DNA from: Sergeia podlipaevii
Lineage: Eukaryota > Euglenozoa > Kinetoplastea > Trypanosomatida > Trypanosomatidae
DNA length: 15,168 nucleotides
Reading direction: 5' to 3'
NCBI GenBank assembly: GCA_030849805.1
Contig: JASANZ010001787.1
Coordinates: forward strand, 1-15,168
The notes below the pieces were generated by a model, which was not told where the DNA came from, ran no database searches, and saw nothing but the letters and a program-made list of their open reading frames with translations. Below, one piece after another: positions 1 to 7,796 of the stretch. Both the position numbers and the translations under genes were made by a program. Position 1 is the first letter of the stretch. Every line of letters starts with the position of its first letter.

Positions 1-252
1 AGTAGGTGCGGTAAAGCTTGGTGCTGGGAAGGATAACAAGAGTTGTGCAACCGGGTTGATGGCCTGCTGAAGTGCTATTGCCGTTGGCACTGGGTATGCG
101 ACTAGGCTCGTGGTGCTCTTCGTGACCTCTGCCGCCGCCCCTTGCGAGAAGGAGGCTGCATCTGTGGGGCTAAGCTGTAAATCTGAATACGTTTTGTCTA
201 CTTGTTGTTGATGTTGATGCACCACTGACTGCACAGTGGAAAAGCTGGACAT
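1..252 (-). CDS. Partial hypothetical protein, N-terminal 84 residues, runs off the window
   Basis: Reading leftward from an ATG at 252, the frame stays open for 84 codons to the window edge. The product begins MSSFSTVQSVVHQHQQQ and is rich in Ser, Ala, Gln, Thr and Pro, with no domain, signal peptide or membrane segment that I recognise. It looks like a flexible N-terminal extension. The start is supported by its leader: I find no ATG on the minus strand between this start and the candidate splice acceptors at 468-469 and 683-684, so this would be the first AUG of the mRNA. The strand and spacing match the other genes. The function is unknown, and the rest of the gene lies to the left of the window. 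Confidence 0.72.
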   Translation of the reverse strand, partial: MSSFSTVQSVVHQHQQQVDKTYSDLQLSPTDAASFSQGAAAEVTKSTTSLVAYPVPTAIALQQAINPVAQLLLSFPAPSFTAPT

Positions 253-915
253 TATTGCTATTGCGCAACTAGGCTAATGAATGATTTCGTCTGATTCTTT
301 CACACACACACACCTTGTTCAAAACGCGGTATCTTCTTCCTATCTACCGTTGTTAAACTTCTGTTCACTTCACACCCCAGTGGCCACGTGATGGATTATG
401 TCTGAGAGTGGTAATGGCTAATCAGCGTGGCTCTCCAAGGGACGCTTCTGATACGCTAGTATAGTTTCTATGTGAATACAATGTGAGTGGAAAAAAGAAA
501 CTTTCAAGAAAAGTGTGTGTTCCTTCTCCCAGCTTTTTCTCGCTTAATTCCTTAGATGTTCTGCTATTTTCACAGAGAAAAACAACGCCCTGTGTGCTCT
601 TGTGCTCTAGATGCCACGTAGCTTAAAGTGTAATGCCAGTGGTTGCTGTAAATACTGCTAGTGTGCACGATTAATAGAAAAACTATGTAAACAAAAACAT
701 TAAAAAAGAGAGGCAGATTTAAAAGGAAAAAACATTTTTGTTGTTGAAAGAACAGCGCGAGTCATCCATCGTGTCTATCACATTTCTTCCCTCAAGTTTT
801 TTGTGATATCCGAAGGTGTGCTTTGGCCGCAAAGCAACAAAAAGAAAATTGTTTGTGATAGAAATAAATAAAAATGGTCGCCATCAGCTAGATATATGTA
901 TATAGTTGAACCAGA
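253..915 (-). other. Intergenic region: 3' UTR of the TTI1-like gene and leader of the left-edge gene
   Basis: No gene is visible in these 663 bases. The part next to 915 should be the 3' UTR of the 1154-residue protein gene, and the part next to 253 the 5' UTR of the partial gene. A (CA) microsatellite lies at 301-313. Purine-rich stretches on the plus strand at about 486-512 and 676-738 are pyrimidine tracts in the transcript sense. The poly(A) site cannot be placed from sequence alone. Confidence 0.7.
683..738 (-). promoter_or_regulatory. Candidate trans-splicing signal for the left-edge gene
   Basis: In the transcript sense, a T-rich pyrimidine tract (738 down to about 690) is followed by its first AG at 683-684. 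This would give a leader of about 430 nt. A second, weaker tract near 486-500 with its first AG at 468-469 is an alternative, giving about 215 nt. Either leader is free of ATG. Confidence 0.45.
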
Positions 916-3900
916 CTAGCTTCCCACTCCGCCATCCCACACATCCGCTGCGCTATCATCGGCTACAGAAGCGGAAAAGGGCACTTTTACCTTCTCTTGC
1001 TGCTGAAAGCAAGGGTTTGTTTGCTCTTCTTCTGTCTCTTGGCTAGGTAGTGAAAAGAAGCCACCACATCCCTCGCGGATGGCATCTCCCAAACCACGAT
1101 CCCCTCCTTCAAGACGCCCCACGGCTTGCAGTAGCCGCTCTGCAAAGTGCTTACACTCCGCCATTACACGCTCGTCAGTGTTGGTGGGGATGCGTGGGAG
1201 CGCGCCACGCTCGTACCACACCAGCGCCAAAGGCAGCACTTCTTGCACCATGCGAGTCGCCAAGAAGTCCAGCGCGACCGTGTAGAGACTCTCCAGCCCT
1301 GCCAGCACAGCAAACAAACTGGGAGTGACAGCAATAGACTCCATAGTGCGCTTCTCAGCTCCAGACCGATGGCCCACGCGGGACTTGGTGGTAGAAACAG
1401 CAGAGATAGGCTCTCGAAGCATCGCAACGAACGAAACATACGCGCGGTACACCGTCTTTAGATGGCTTCGAGGAAGCAGAATGGTAGGTGGGGGTTGAGA
1501 GTCCAAGTGCCAGTCCAATGGAGGGCTCGTCAGTTGCAGTGCCGCCACCGCATCCTCTCCTTCATCCTCCTCCGATGATGCTGATGAAGACAATGTTGAC
1601 TCGCCCTGTTCATCATTAGAAAGAAGCCGTGACTTAGCTCCGTCATGTCTCCTCTTCTTTATTTTATCCCCATTACGTTTTGCCTTCCGTTGCTCCGCTC
1701 GCGCGGCCTCCTTTGCGGCTTGCTGCATTCCAACCCACTCCACCGCCTCGCTGCTAGTCAGCAGTGCAGTGAGGCCTCTCACGACAACCTGCACCGTGGC
1801 TGGGGCACAGCGGTCGACAGAGGTTGAGCAAAGAGCCAGCACTGCGTAGATGCTGGCGATCATTTCCACTTGAAGCAACTTCACGCGAGGGTGAAAGGAG
1901 GTGGTCGGCCTCTCCTGATCTTCGTCACAAGCTTCCAGCGGAGTGGAGAAGTTGAGCATAGCAGCAATGTCGGCGCAGTCGCGTAGTAGAGCCAAGGAGG
2001 CCCGCAACCCCGGCATGTCATCTTCCATTTTGGCAACACGGCAGCTGTCTGTGGCTACGTGTACGGCAGTACTAACAAAGTCCGCGACTGGGGCAATGCG
2101 GTCACTAGGTACGCGCTGACGGCGTACTAAGGACTGCACCTGCATCACTGATAAACGACTCCGCAAAACGCTAGGAAGCCGCTCGCTTGCGGTACTGCTG
2201 CTCACGTCGTGCGTCACTGATTTCGCTTCACCACCCCCGCCTGCAACGCTCTGCGGGTACGAGTTCGAAGAACCGTCAGCACCGCATTCAGTACTTGCTC
2301 TTGTAGCTCCACGTGAGGCATTTGATTGATTTATGTACGCGATGGCACCTCGCAAAACGCTAGCAGCGGCAGCACGCAGGTGCCTTTCCTTCACCGCGCG
2401 GGAAGCCTCATCGGCAATGAGAGGAGAAACACTGAGAAAAAAGTCAATGTGCTCGTCTGCTCCAGAAGCGCTACTGAAGGCATCTAGGCACGCAATAGCG
2501 GTCTCTCTGACCGCGCCAGACGCCGCGGCCTTCTCCATTACAAGATAAGTAGTAAGAGTGCAGAAGCGCTCAAAAGCATGACTGAACTTCAACAGCCTCC
2601 GGGAAGGAGAAGCAACAGCGGTGTCTCCTACCATTCTCTCTTCTTCTTCCAGGGTCCTCGCAACCTCCCCCTCCGTTAATGAAAGTGGCGATGAAGCCAA
2701 CTGCTGTTGCTTTTGCTGATGTCGCATAACGTCCGTGGCGGCCACGTTCAAAAAGCGCAGCACTGTTGCAGCAACCACCTGGCGATGATGAATCTGCTGG
2801 AACGTGCAGAGCGCCTCGTCCTCGGTGATGTTCCACAGGTGCGGTGCGGCTACAATGCTCCACAGCTGCTCAAACGTGCCAGTCTCAACAAAATCGTCAG
2901 GGCTCGGAAAACACCCCGGAATATCCTCCTGCGCAGGCCCAAAGTCGCGCTTTAGCCACGGTGGTATTGGCTTAAACTGCCAAAGCACTGCGCGGGAAAG
3001 AACATAAATGGTAGAAGGGTGCGCCATGTAGAGATCCCAGTCCTCCAGAGCAGCGGCACAGTCCTCGAGTAGCACGTTGGTGAGAAACTCGCCCGCAGAT
3101 TGATCCTCGTGAGATAGATCGGCAGGCAGCTCAGCAAGTGCATGAGCGAGACACTCAATGAACTCGTCTACTGCCCCAGCTGGGAAGGCTCTGGGTGTCC
3201 TGCTGGTGTACAAATCCGTATTCGGCATGGTAGTGCCCACAAGCCGTACGCACTTGCGAATAAGAGACCGAAATAGCTCACTTGAATGAGAGCCACCAGC
3301 ATCTATTACACCATCACGATGGCTTATAATAATGTTACGCGCTGTACGGAAGCGAAGTACGGTTGTGGCGACATGAAGCAGCTCCACCCCCCGTAGCTGC
3401 GTCACGGCACCGGAGAGAGCGTCCTGTACCTCAGCAATACTAAACAACTTCCTGAGTACAAGTCGACTAGGGCCCTTAGCCTCTTGGCTGCCTCCGTCCT
3501 CGCTGTTGTCGTCCACATCGCTAGTCAGGCAGTTCAGGTGTCTCAGATTCTCTAGAACAGCCACTGCTACACATGCCTCATGAGCAAAAACGCTCTTCAT
3601 CTGCCCGTGCATACCAGGAGAGCTTAACACTTCCACGAGCATCTGCATGAGGCCGGCGACTGTCGTGCTGTCGTATCCACACTTGACAAGGTTGGCAGGA
3701 TCCAACATGGCGCGGAGCACACTGCCAAGATGCGGCACGGCACCCTGAGTCCACACAGTATACGCACTACCAGCTGGATCGGCATTCTCGTCCATGGGAG
3801 AGGAAAGAGCAACAGTAAGAGCAGTCCGCAATACTTCCACGGCAGCGAGGCGCACTGCGGCCGAGTCTTTCCCTAGATGTGCGCGGTTGATGTACCGCAC

Positions 3901-4380
3901 CGTAGCTGATACCACACCTGGTACACACAACCGAACATTAGCGCCTCCGATGGCACCAAGGATGCTGATGCATGCCTTCAGACTGTCTATCTGAAGTGCG
4001 CGGAACCACTGCTGAGAATTGCCTGCAAGCGATTTAAGCAACTCGTGAATAAAAAGAGCAGCCTGCGGGTGATACGCAGAGTTGTGAAAAAACTGAGGGT
4101 GTGCGCGCGGGGTTCTCTCGTGAAAAATGCGAACCGCCCTCACAATAGCCAGCCTAGCCTCCTCATTCGACTCTAGTGAGGCTGCAGTGCTAAAAGGAGA
4201 AGGGGAGAGCGGCTTTGAACTCCCCTCCAGTACCTGCTGTTGTTGCTGCGCCAACTCTGATGCCTTGAAAACACTAATGAAGGACCGTTGCAGCATCTCC
4301 AGCAAGTCATCCACGCGCGCGCTATAGTCAGACTTCTCCACCAGCTCAAGCACTAGAGAGCATAGCGCAAGATTATTCAT
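916..4380 (-). CDS. Large HEAT-type helical-repeat protein, possible TTI1 homologue
   Basis: This is a 1154-residue, mostly helical protein with no catalytic motif. A segment at about residues 126-165 (LQIDSLKACISILG, then VPGVVSATVRYI) resembles the conserved part of TTI1 proteins, where a helix ending in 'LK-CL' is followed by 'LPGv-sal-r'. TTI1 is also about 1,000-1,100 residues long, with N-terminal and C-terminal HEAT blocks around a poorly conserved middle. TTI1 acts with TEL2 and TTI2 as an Hsp90 adaptor that matures PIKK kinases such as TOR and ATM. Other visible features are a short Gln run near residues 44-49, a Ser/Gly-rich linker near 700-730, a basic cluster at about 893-918 (KRNGDKIKKRRH) that could be a nuclear localisation signal, and an acidic Ser/Glu stretch just after it. 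The start is the first ATG after the predicted splice acceptor. The gene is secure, but the TTI1 assignment is my inference from weak similarity; it could be another HEAT/ARM protein. Confidence 0.9.
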   Translation of the reverse strand: MNNLALCSLVLELVEKSDYSARVDDLLEMLQRSFISVFKASELAQQQQQVLEGSSKPLSPSPFSTAASLESNEEARLAIVRAVRIFHERTPRAHPQFFHNSAYHPQAALFIHELLKSLAGNSQQWFRALQIDSLKACISILGAIGGANVRLCVPGVVSATVRYINRAHLGKDSAAVRLAAVEVLRTALTVALSSPMDENADPAGSAYTVWTQGAVPHLGSVLRAMLDPANLVKCGYDSTTVAGLMQMLVEVLSSPGMHGQMKSVFAHEACVAVAVLENLRHLNCLTSDVDDNSEDGGSQEAKGPSRLVLRKLFSIAEVQDALSGAVTQLRGVELLHVATTVLRFRTARNIIISHRDGVIDAGGSHSSELFRSLIRKCVRLVGTTMPNTDLYTSRTPRAFPAGAVDEFIECLAHALAELPADLSHEDQSAGEFLTNVLLEDCAAALEDWDLYMAHPSTIYVLSRAVLWQFKPIPPWLKRDFGPAQEDIPGCFPSPDDFVETGTFEQLWSIVAAPHLWNITEDEALCTFQQIHHRQVVAATVLRFLNVAATDVMRHQQKQQQLASSPLSLTEGEVARTLEEEERMVGDTAVASPSRRLLKFSHAFERFCTLTTYLVMEKAAASGAVRETAIACLDAFSSASGADEHIDFFLSVSPLIADEASRAVKERHLRAAAASVLRGAIAYINQSNASRGATRASTECGADGSSNSYPQSVAGGGGEAKSVTHDVSSSTASERLPSVLRSRLSVMQVQSLVRRQRVPSDRIAPVADFVSTAVHVATDSCRVAKMEDDMPGLRASLALLRDCADIAAMLNFSTPLEACDEDQERPTTSFHPRVKLLQVEMIASIYAVLALCSTSVDRCAPATVQVVVRGLTALLTSSEAVEWVGMQQAAKEAARAEQRKAKRNGDKIKKRRHDGAKSRLLSNDEQGESTLSSSASSEEDEGEDAVAALQLTSPPLDWHLDSQPPPTILLPRSHLKTVYRAYVSFVAMLREPISAVSTTKSRVGHRSGAEKRTMESIAVTPSLFAVLAGLESLYTVALDFLATRMVQEVLPLALVWYERGALPRIPTNTDERVMAECKHFAERLLQAVGRLEGGDRGLGDAIREGCGGFFSLPSQETEEEQTNPCFQQQEKVKVPFSASVADDSAADVWDGGVGS

Positions 4381-5084
4381 GTTTACAATATCACGGCCTT
4401 CTTTCGTATATGTAGGGAGGCCCTTTTGCCTATTCTGAATACCTGTTTAAAATAACAAAATACACACTCTCTACTTTTTGACACTGTGGATGCAGAGGAA
4501 AGATGTAAGCTTGCAGCAAACCCCTACTCTTGATGCACAGTTTGTGTGCCAAAGCCCTCTTTGGTGGCTACGCGAAAAAAACATAAAAGCAGTAACAACG
4601 AAGGTGAAGAAAAGAAGGACGGCAAGAGGGATCAGTAAGCGTAAAAAAAAAAAAAAGCGGTACAAGAGAAGGATCATATAAGACGGGCCACAAAAATTTA
4701 AAACGCGGTCTTGAGGTGTAATTTTGCAGCTATCGCTTAATAGTATTTAATGATTTTCCCCGTAAGTTCGCCAGAGGGTGTCGATACAAGCATTCACAAT
4801 ACTTTTTTTAAAGGTACCATCCTAAATGAAAACTGTGAATGAGCGGTTGAATGGGAAATAAAAATAATGTGTTCATTACACGCGTCAGTCGCTACAAAAG
4901 TTCAGCAATGCCGCAAAACGTCAAACACTTCTTCCCTCTTATTTTCTCTTTGTAAAATGCTTCCTAGCGGGTGAAGCACCATATGCTCTCTCCCCCCTCT
5001 CACGCACATGTACACGCATTTACGCGTATGTGCATGTATCGTACCCTCATATTCAACCACAACGAGGAGAAGGGGGAAGGAGGT
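4381..5084 (-). other. Intergenic region: 3' UTR of the acyl-CoA synthetase gene and leader of the TTI1-like gene
   Basis: No gene is supported in these 704 bases. They hold a 14-base A run at 4643-4656 (poly-T in the transcript), the splice signal for the TTI1-like gene, and an AT-rich middle from about 4680 to 4960. Near 4998-5040 there is an alternating purine-pyrimidine stretch containing ACGCACATGTACACGC and GCGTATGTGCATGTAT, which could form an imperfect hairpin at the start of the acyl-CoA synthetase 3' UTR. Short open frames here are T-rich translations of the pyrimidine tract. Confidence 0.7.
4568..4681 (-). promoter_or_regulatory. Predicted polypyrimidine tract and trans-splice acceptor for the TTI1-like gene
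   Basis: In the transcript sense the sequence from 4681 down to 4570 is strongly T/C-rich, including a 14-T run at 4656-4643, and contains no AG. The first AG is at 4568-4569, giving a leader of about 187 nt with no ATG before the gene start at 4380. The whole AG-free interval spans about 4570-4709. Confidence 0.65.
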
Positions 5085-7091
5085 TTAGAAAAGATCGTCG
5101 TAGTCGTCCACTGCAAATCCGTAGAACTTGGGCGTTTCATCATAAAGTGCCTCAAAGTAGTGCACGTAGTGATTCTCAATCTTTTGCCGGGCATACCCCA
5201 TCTTAACCGTCATAAAACCATTAGCGAGGGTGAACTCCTCCACAAAAGCGAAACGCCGCACCTGTGCGCGCGGGGGAATTTCTTGTGAAACGCGGCGCAG
5301 CTCCGCACGTACGCAGTCTGCCTTTTCGCGGTCACTCACTATAGGAACGCCATCACGCCTCTCTACCTTCCGCAGGTGAGATGCAATCGCCTTCGAGTTG
5401 GGCACAATGAGCGCAGTGACATACGGGCGATTCGTACCGTACACGTACACCTGTTTGATAAAAGGACTCTTGCACAGCATTGATTCAACCTCCAACGGAT
5501 CTAACGTCTTGCCATTGGCGAGGGTGATGAGGACATCTTTGCTGCCCTTCACTGTAATCCACCCACCCGTGAGTGTGCCATAGTCTCCAGTGCGCACAAA
5601 CGTGCGGGAACCGTACTCAATCAGGGAGTTCTTCGCCTCTTCCGGGTCAATATTCACGTCAAAGTATCCCTGCATTGCGTTGGGGGCCTCAACTAGGATT
5701 TCGCCAAGATCCCCGGGAGGAACAATTTCATTTTTGTCGTTGACGATGCGCACCTCGATGCCAGGGAGGGCCTTAAGTCGCCGAGGGACATCCACATCTG
5801 TAGCGATGAGGCCCCCCGCCTCCATACAGCCATATGTGCTAACGACAAATACATCCAAGTCAGCCATCAGCTCTGTTTGATCCTTGGTAAGCTGGTGGCC
5901 GATGATAATAGCAAGTCGTAGCTCTGTTCCAAACTGAGCCTTGAACTTGCCTAGCATCAGCTGAGAAAAGGTCTGCAGAGCGCGGCCTGGCTTCTGAAAC
6001 ATAATGCGGTTCTCAGTAATGCGACCGAGCGTAAAGCGTGTCACATCCTTACTGAAAGTGCCGCGGCTCATAATATCATCAACGATATTGCCGTATGCAC
6101 GCGCAAAGGGTTGCGCGACCGATACAATAATGCTAGGATTAACAACTGGCAGATCTTGAAAGCCTTCAAGCATCTCTGGGGGGATGCAGATGCTCGCCCC
6201 TTTGCATAGCGCCTGATAGAGCTCTGCGGTTAATGCCCCTGCAACGCACCAGGAGCAGAGGGACATGAACATATCAGTGTGCGCAACCGCCTCTCCGAGG
6301 CTAGAGTACACTGAGCTCACGTTTGCCACCACATTTCTGTGAGAAAGCATTACTCCCTTTGGTGCCCCGGTGGTTCCCGCGGTAAAGGCAACCATCGCCG
6401 TATCCTCTGCTTTCACATCCTTACAAGCAGGGATCTTCTCTGGCACATCGGCAGCGACGTTAATAGCTACTGCATAGCTTGCCTCACCAAGCTGATCCTC
6501 AAAACAGATGACCTGCTCCAATTGGCCTACGTGACCCACCCACCCGCGCACCGCTGTGTACGATGCAACTGTTTCTACAAACATTACCTTTGCCTGCGTG
6601 CTCTTCACAACCAGCTGTGCCTCAGAAGGTGTGACATTGGTTGGAAGCGGGACAAAATGAGCCCCCAACTGCATAGTCGCGAAGTGCACAACGACCCACT
6701 CATAGCGATTCTCGCTAATGACAATAACGCGACTGCCTTTCTCTACTCCCATTTTATTCAGTAATGTCCGCATTGCCTCGATTTCCTTATCGATGGACTC
6801 ATAAGTGGACCACACGTATCCGAGACGCCCGCGAACCCACATCTTGGACCCTAGAAATCGACGATGAGGCCAAGCTACAACAGCCTGCTCCCACAATTCT
6901 ACAAGCGTGCTCTGTGGCTTAATGACAAGCCCCAGACGCAAATCGTTATTCATCTGGTATGTATTTGCAGAATCAGACTCTTGATAATAAGATCCAGCCG
7001 CGTTGCTTCCGCGACGTACCGCAAAATAGATCCCTGACACCACCAGCCGCGGTGGCCCAATTGCAATTAAACCTGTGAAGTGGCGAAGCAT
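5085..7091 (-). CDS. Acyl-CoA synthetase-like adenylate-forming protein with atypical core motifs
   Basis: This 668-residue protein has the layout of the AMP-binding (ANL) superfamily, closest to long-chain fatty acyl-CoA synthetases, which activate fatty acids with ATP and CoA through an acyl-adenylate. The P-loop-like A3 motif is FTAGTTGAPKGV at residues 236-247. A5 is YGCMEAGG at 420-427, A6 is GEILVEAPNAMQGYF, and A7 is TGD at 501-503. Several positions are unusual. The A4 region reads IGHQL (397-401) where SGAAPL-like sequence is expected. A5 has Met in the usual Thr/Ser place. A8 reads VKGSKDVLIT (514-523) and lacks the usual Arg after Gly. In the C-terminal A10 motif (NGFMTVKMGYARQKI) the position of the catalytic Lys appears to be Gly632. 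The first 37 residues carry Arg and no acidic residue (starting MLRHFTGLIAIG), so a mitochondrial presequence is possible. There is no C-terminal SKL-type glycosomal signal; the end is DDLF. The family is certain, but activity and substrate are not. Confidence 0.93.
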   Translation of the reverse strand: MLRHFTGLIAIGPPRLVVSGIYFAVRRGSNAAGSYYQESDSANTYQMNNDLRLGLVIKPQSTLVELWEQAVVAWPHRRFLGSKMWVRGRLGYVWSTYESIDKEIEAMRTLLNKMGVEKGSRVIVISENRYEWVVVHFATMQLGAHFVPLPTNVTPSEAQLVVKSTQAKVMFVETVASYTAVRGWVGHVGQLEQVICFEDQLGEASYAVAINVAADVPEKIPACKDVKAEDTAMVAFTAGTTGAPKGVMLSHRNVVANVSSVYSSLGEAVAHTDMFMSLCSWCVAGALTAELYQALCKGASICIPPEMLEGFQDLPVVNPSIIVSVAQPFARAYGNIVDDIMSRGTFSKDVTRFTLGRITENRIMFQKPGRALQTFSQLMLGKFKAQFGTELRLAIIIGHQLTKDQTELMADLDVFVVSTYGCMEAGGLIATDVDVPRRLKALPGIEVRIVNDKNEIVPPGDLGEILVEAPNAMQGYFDVNIDPEEAKNSLIEYGSRTFVRTGDYGTLTGGWITVKGSKDVLITLANGKTLDPLEVESMLCKSPFIKQVYVYGTNRPYVTALIVPNSKAIASHLRKVERRDGVPIVSDREKADCVRAELRRVSQEIPPRAQVRRFAFVEEFTLANGFMTVKMGYARQKIENHYVHYFEALYDETPKFYGFAVDDYDDLF

Positions 7092-7796
7092 CCCTATAGA
7101 TTTGCCTTATAGTACTCGCTCCTTGCTTATATTTTATCACAACTTTACGTCCTGATAGGGGGTGTATGGTTCAAACGAAAGAAAAAGGAATTTTTATTAG
7201 CAAAACCCTCCTTTCTAGTCTTATCTGTGTGCGCGTCCTGGTTGGTTTCCGCCAAAGAAGCAGGGAATTCTTTATGTAATTTTGCTATAGCATATCAGCA
7301 AGAAATAAGGAAGACAATTTTTTAAAAGACAATAAAACAGATTGATGTAGCAAAGCTGAAAAATGTGTATGTTAGAGCTCTCCAACTCAAGTTCACATCC
7401 AGAAATAGGTGTTTTACAAGAACTCTAGGGATTCTCCTGTTGGAGAATAGCAGTTCTATCTTTGTTGTTGTTGCACTAGCTACATCAGAAAAGAACAAAA
7501 AAAAAACTAGATATACCCGAAACAAAAAGCGAGAGAAACAGCTACGGGTGTGCTACATGTATAAACATTCGCCCAAGTCAACTCTATGTATGAGGAACCC
7601 CCACTCCCCACATCCTCTCCTTCTCTCTCAATCGTGTCAAGTTGGGGGAAGGGAAAAAGTCATCCCATCGCAACAGGCATGCGCATTGCACTTTGCTCTC
7701 TCTCCCTCTTCTTTCAACGCCGATTCGATGAGGCGCGTATGAAAAGATAGCAGTCAAGTAGACGCACCGCCTCTTATCTCAACGTATTTTCTTCTT
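7092..7796 (-). other. Intergenic region: 3' UTR of RSP4/6 and leader of the acyl-CoA synthetase gene
   Basis: No gene is supported in these 705 bases. The region is AT-rich, with an A run at about 7497-7506, a C/T-rich stretch on the plus strand near 7598-7632 and another near 7697-7718. The splice signal for the acyl-CoA synthetase gene lies at 7152-7190. The open frames seen on both strands have low-complexity or biased products and no recognisable protein features. Confidence 0.7.
7152..7190 (-). promoter_or_regulatory. Predicted polypyrimidine tract and trans-splice acceptor for the acyl-CoA synthetase gene
   Basis: In the transcript sense TTCCTTTTTCTTTCG (7190 to 7176) is followed by its first AG at 7152-7153. 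The resulting leader is about 60 nt and holds no ATG, which supports the start at 7091 that includes the Arg-containing N-terminal extension. Confidence 0.6.

Noticed and set aside
4471..4677. 68-codon minus-strand frame with a hydrophobic N-terminus resembling a signal anchor
   Set aside because: The Phe/Leu-rich part is the translation of the polypyrimidine tract, and the predicted acceptor at 4568 would remove its start codon.
4998..5040. Imperfect palindrome in the acyl-CoA synthetase 3' UTR as a terminator or regulatory hairpin
   Set aside because: The arms pair only with several mismatches, and the alternating CA/TG composition explains the resemblance.
4971..5288. 105-codon plus-strand frame with CxH-like start
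   Set aside because: It overlaps the 3' end of the acyl-CoA synthetase in antisense, and there is no family match or sign of plus-strand transcription.
6339..6764. 141-codon plus-strand frame with many Cys and His
   Set aside because: It lies fully antisense to the acyl-CoA synthetase, with no ordered zinc-binding pattern and no splice signal on that strand.
7365..7742. 125-codon plus-strand frame in the spacer
   Set aside because: It has a low-complexity Lys/Arg/Ser-rich product, opposite strand to all real genes, and sits where a 3' UTR and splice signals are expected.
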